DNA of 64,000 nucleotides, from contig CAVVTG010000002.1 in NCBI GenBank assembly GCA_963751105.1, positions 1,736,001-1,800,000 of the forward strand, in the 5' to 3' direction. A program made the translations under genes and the position numbers. The DNA is from JACVRW01 sp963751105. GTDB lineage: Bacteria; Actinomycetota; Thermoleophilia; Solirubrobacterales; Thermoleophilaceae. The notes beneath the pieces are model-generated. The model was not told the DNA's origin. It saw nothing but the letters and a program-made list of their open reading frames with translations, and did no database searches. The stretch's first letter is position 1. Every line of letters begins with the position of its first letter. Below, one piece after another: positions 62,671-64,000 of the stretch.

Positions 62671-63582
62671 CTAGCCGGTCGCGCCACGCGGCAGCCGGGC
62701 GGCGTGGCCGCGCAGCCACTCGTCCGCCGTCATGGGACGCCTCCCCGCGGGATGGACCTCGAGCAGGTCGAGTGCCCCGGTGGCGGTGCCGTACAGGAGG
62801 CGCCCGTCGCGGACCTCGAGCCTGCCCGCAGGCGGTCCCTCATCCGGGACGAGCGAGGCCCGCACGACCCCGAGGCGCTCGTCCCACGGCAGCTCGAGGT
62901 AAGCGCCGATGTGGGGTCTGAGCGCGCGCACGCGTCGCTCCAGCTCCGCGGCGGAGCGGCCCGGATCGAGCAGGCGGTCCGCCGCCTCGATCTTCTCGGC
63001 GTAGGTGGCTCCCTCATCCGGCTGCTCGCGACACGGCGGTCGCAGGTCGAGCGCTTCCACCAGGAGCTCGCCGCTCAGGTCCGCCAGCCGAGCAGCGAGG
63101 CTGCCGTGGTCGTCGTCGGGCCCGATCGGCTCCGGCCGCTGCAGGCACATGGGCCCGGCGTCGAGCTCGGCTGTGGGCTTCATGATCGTCACGCCGGTGT
63201 CCTCGTCGCCGGCCTCGATCGCGCGCTCGACCGGCGCGGCGCCGCGCCAGCGCGGCAGCAGTGAGGGATGCACGTTCAACAGCTCGTGCTCGGACAGCAG
63301 CGGCTCCTTGATCAGGGCCCCGAAGGCGCAGATGACCACCGTGTCGGGCTGTGCCGCGGCGATCGCCGCGCGCGCCTCCTGCCCGTTCACGTCCTCCGGC
63401 TGCAGCACGTCGATGCCGAGCAGACCGGCCGTCTCCGACACCGGCGGCGCCGCCAGCCGGCGGCCGCGTCCCCGGGGCCGGTCGGGCCGGGTCACCACCA
63501 GCAACGGCCGGTGCGCCGTGGCGGCGAGCCGGTCGAGCACGGCGGCGGCGAAATCCGAGGTGCCGAGGTAGACCGTGGCCAC
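62671..63582 (-). CDS. fmt: Methionyl-tRNA formyltransferase
   Basis: Fmt formylates initiator Met-tRNA using 10-formyl-THF. It has 303 residues. YLGTSDFAAAVL, ICAFGALIKEPLL, and the catalytic NVHPSLLPRWRGAAP (Asn and His) are present, with the smaller C-terminal OB-like domain ending TADEWLRGHAARL. It is divergent from the RTX gene. Confidence 0.95.
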   Translation of the reverse strand: MATVYLGTSDFAAAVLDRLAATAHRPLLVVTRPDRPRGRGRRLAAPPVSETAGLLGIDVLQPEDVNGQEARAAIAAAQPDTVVICAFGALIKEPLLSEHELLNVHPSLLPRWRGAAPVERAIEAGDEDTGVTIMKPTAELDAGPMCLQRPEPIGPDDDHGSLAARLADLSGELLVEALDLRPPCREQPDEGATYAEKIEAADRLLDPGRSAAELERRVRALRPHIGAYLELPWDERLGVVRASLVPDEGPPAGRLEVRDGRLLYGTATGALDLLEVHPAGRRPMTADEWLRGHAARLPRGATG

Positions 63583-63669
63583 GGGTCGAGCCTAGTCCGG
63601 CCCGCGGTGTGCAAGTGACATACGGCACAGAGGGGAATCAGCGGCTCCCCGCCGGGTCCTCTCCCCAAG

Positions 63670-63684
63670 CGGCCGAATCGGCCG
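63670..63684. promoter_or_regulatory. 15-bp inverted repeat upstream of the RTX gene
   Basis: CGGCCGA-A-TCGGCCG is a perfect dyad with a one-base centre. It lies 21 bases upstream of the RTX gene start, within the divergent region shared with fmt. It may be an operator, though GC-rich dyads also occur by chance. Confidence 0.4.
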
Positions 63685-63705
63685 ACCTCCAGGAAAGGAT
63701 GCTTC

Positions 63706-64000
63706 ATGCAGCGCAGGAAGATCCTCACAGCAGTCGTCGGCGCAGCCCTTGTCGCAGCGGTCCCAGTTGCCGGCGCCCAGACGGGCGAGACCCCGTCGCC
63801 GATCACGGCGCCCGTGCCGATCCTGATCCCGCTATGCGACGGCCAGCCCGCCACGATCGTCGGGCTGGGCGGGGCCGACACGCTCGAAGGCACCCCTGGC
63901 AACGACGTCATCGCCGGTCTCGGCGGCAACGACGACATCCGCGGAAAGGGCGGCAACGACACCATCTGCGGTGGAGACGGCAACGACAGCATCACCGGCG
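63706..64000 (+). CDS. RTX/haemolysin-type calcium-binding repeat protein (partial, runs off right edge)
   Basis: The ATG at 63706 follows AGGAAAGG. A signal peptide (MQRRKILTAVVGAALVAAVPVAGAQ) is followed by a short linker and then nonapeptide repeats of GGxGxDxI type (GGADTLEG, PGNDVIAGLG, GGNDDIRGKG, GGNDTICGGD, GNDSITG), which fold as a calcium-bound parallel beta roll outside the cell. A Cys interrupts the fourth repeat. The C-terminus lies beyond the window. Confidence 0.85.
   Translation, partial: MQRRKILTAVVGAALVAAVPVAGAQTGETPSPITAPVPILIPLCDGQPATIVGLGGADTLEGTPGNDVIAGLGGNDDIRGKGGNDTICGGDGNDSITG

Overview
The window comes from a very GC-rich bacterium. Gene order and protein style point to an actinobacterium, most likely of the class Thermoleophilia (Solirubrobacterales-like). 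This taxon is an inference from the ffh-rpsP-KH-rimM-trmD-rplS-lepB-rnhB block, C+ type zinc ribosomal proteins L28 and L32, very long acidic tails on S16 and L19, and a giant BTAD/STAND/WD40 regulator. I saw no tRNA, rRNA, CRISPR array or insertion sequence. Coding density is high, and many neighbours overlap by 4 nt (ATGA or GTGA), which implies translational coupling. No gene-free stretch exceeds about 300 bases.

Layout. (1) 1-18172, minus strand: core information-processing and lipid genes (rnhB, lepB, rplS, trmD, rimM, KH protein, rpsP, ffh, SPFH/NfeD pair, an RmlD-like reductase, a Cys/Met PLP enzyme, ftsY, smc, rnc, acpP, plsX, rpmF, yceD), then glyoxalase, GFA and vanadium-haloperoxidase-like genes. 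(2) 18266-23965: a large plus-strand BTAD-ATPase-STAND-WD40 signalling gene broken by a frameshift, then a minus-strand VapC/Phd-type toxin-antitoxin pair. (3) 24011-34454, minus strand: coaD, rsmD, recG, a DhaL/FakA-type protein, rpmB, threonine aldolase and a complete riboflavin operon (ribD-ribE-ribBA-ribH). (4) 34569-38820: a membrane glycosyltransferase, an F420/NADP reductase-like gene, a DJ-1/PfpI gene and a divergent LysR regulator. (5) 38871-58175: a long cell-envelope glycan region with two alkaline-phosphatase-superfamily enzymes (one LtaS-like), several polytopic GT-C-like glycosyltransferases, a GT2, two flippase-like proteins, a GH2 hydrolase, a FAD-dependent mutase-like protein and an unusual kinase-like/methyltransferase fusion. 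(6) 58195-64000: stress and miscellaneous genes (Bcp peroxiredoxin, DUF899, cupin, a nucleotidyltransferase), fmt, and the start of an RTX-repeat secreted protein.

Two themes deserve attention. First, unrelated genes (rpsP, the BTAD regulator, ribD, a glycosyltransferase, a DJ-1 gene and perhaps a nucleotidyltransferase) each need a one-base shift to read through, almost always +1. This is either an error signature of the sequence or a real recoding or decay phenomenon. Second, several features look genuine and unusual: a riboflavin synthase whose only plausible start is AUC behind a perfect Shine-Dalgarno, an RNase III lacking two of four metal-ligand acids, perfect palindromic operators at three promoter regions, and the small membrane protein / kinase-like-methyltransferase / LtaS-like operon.
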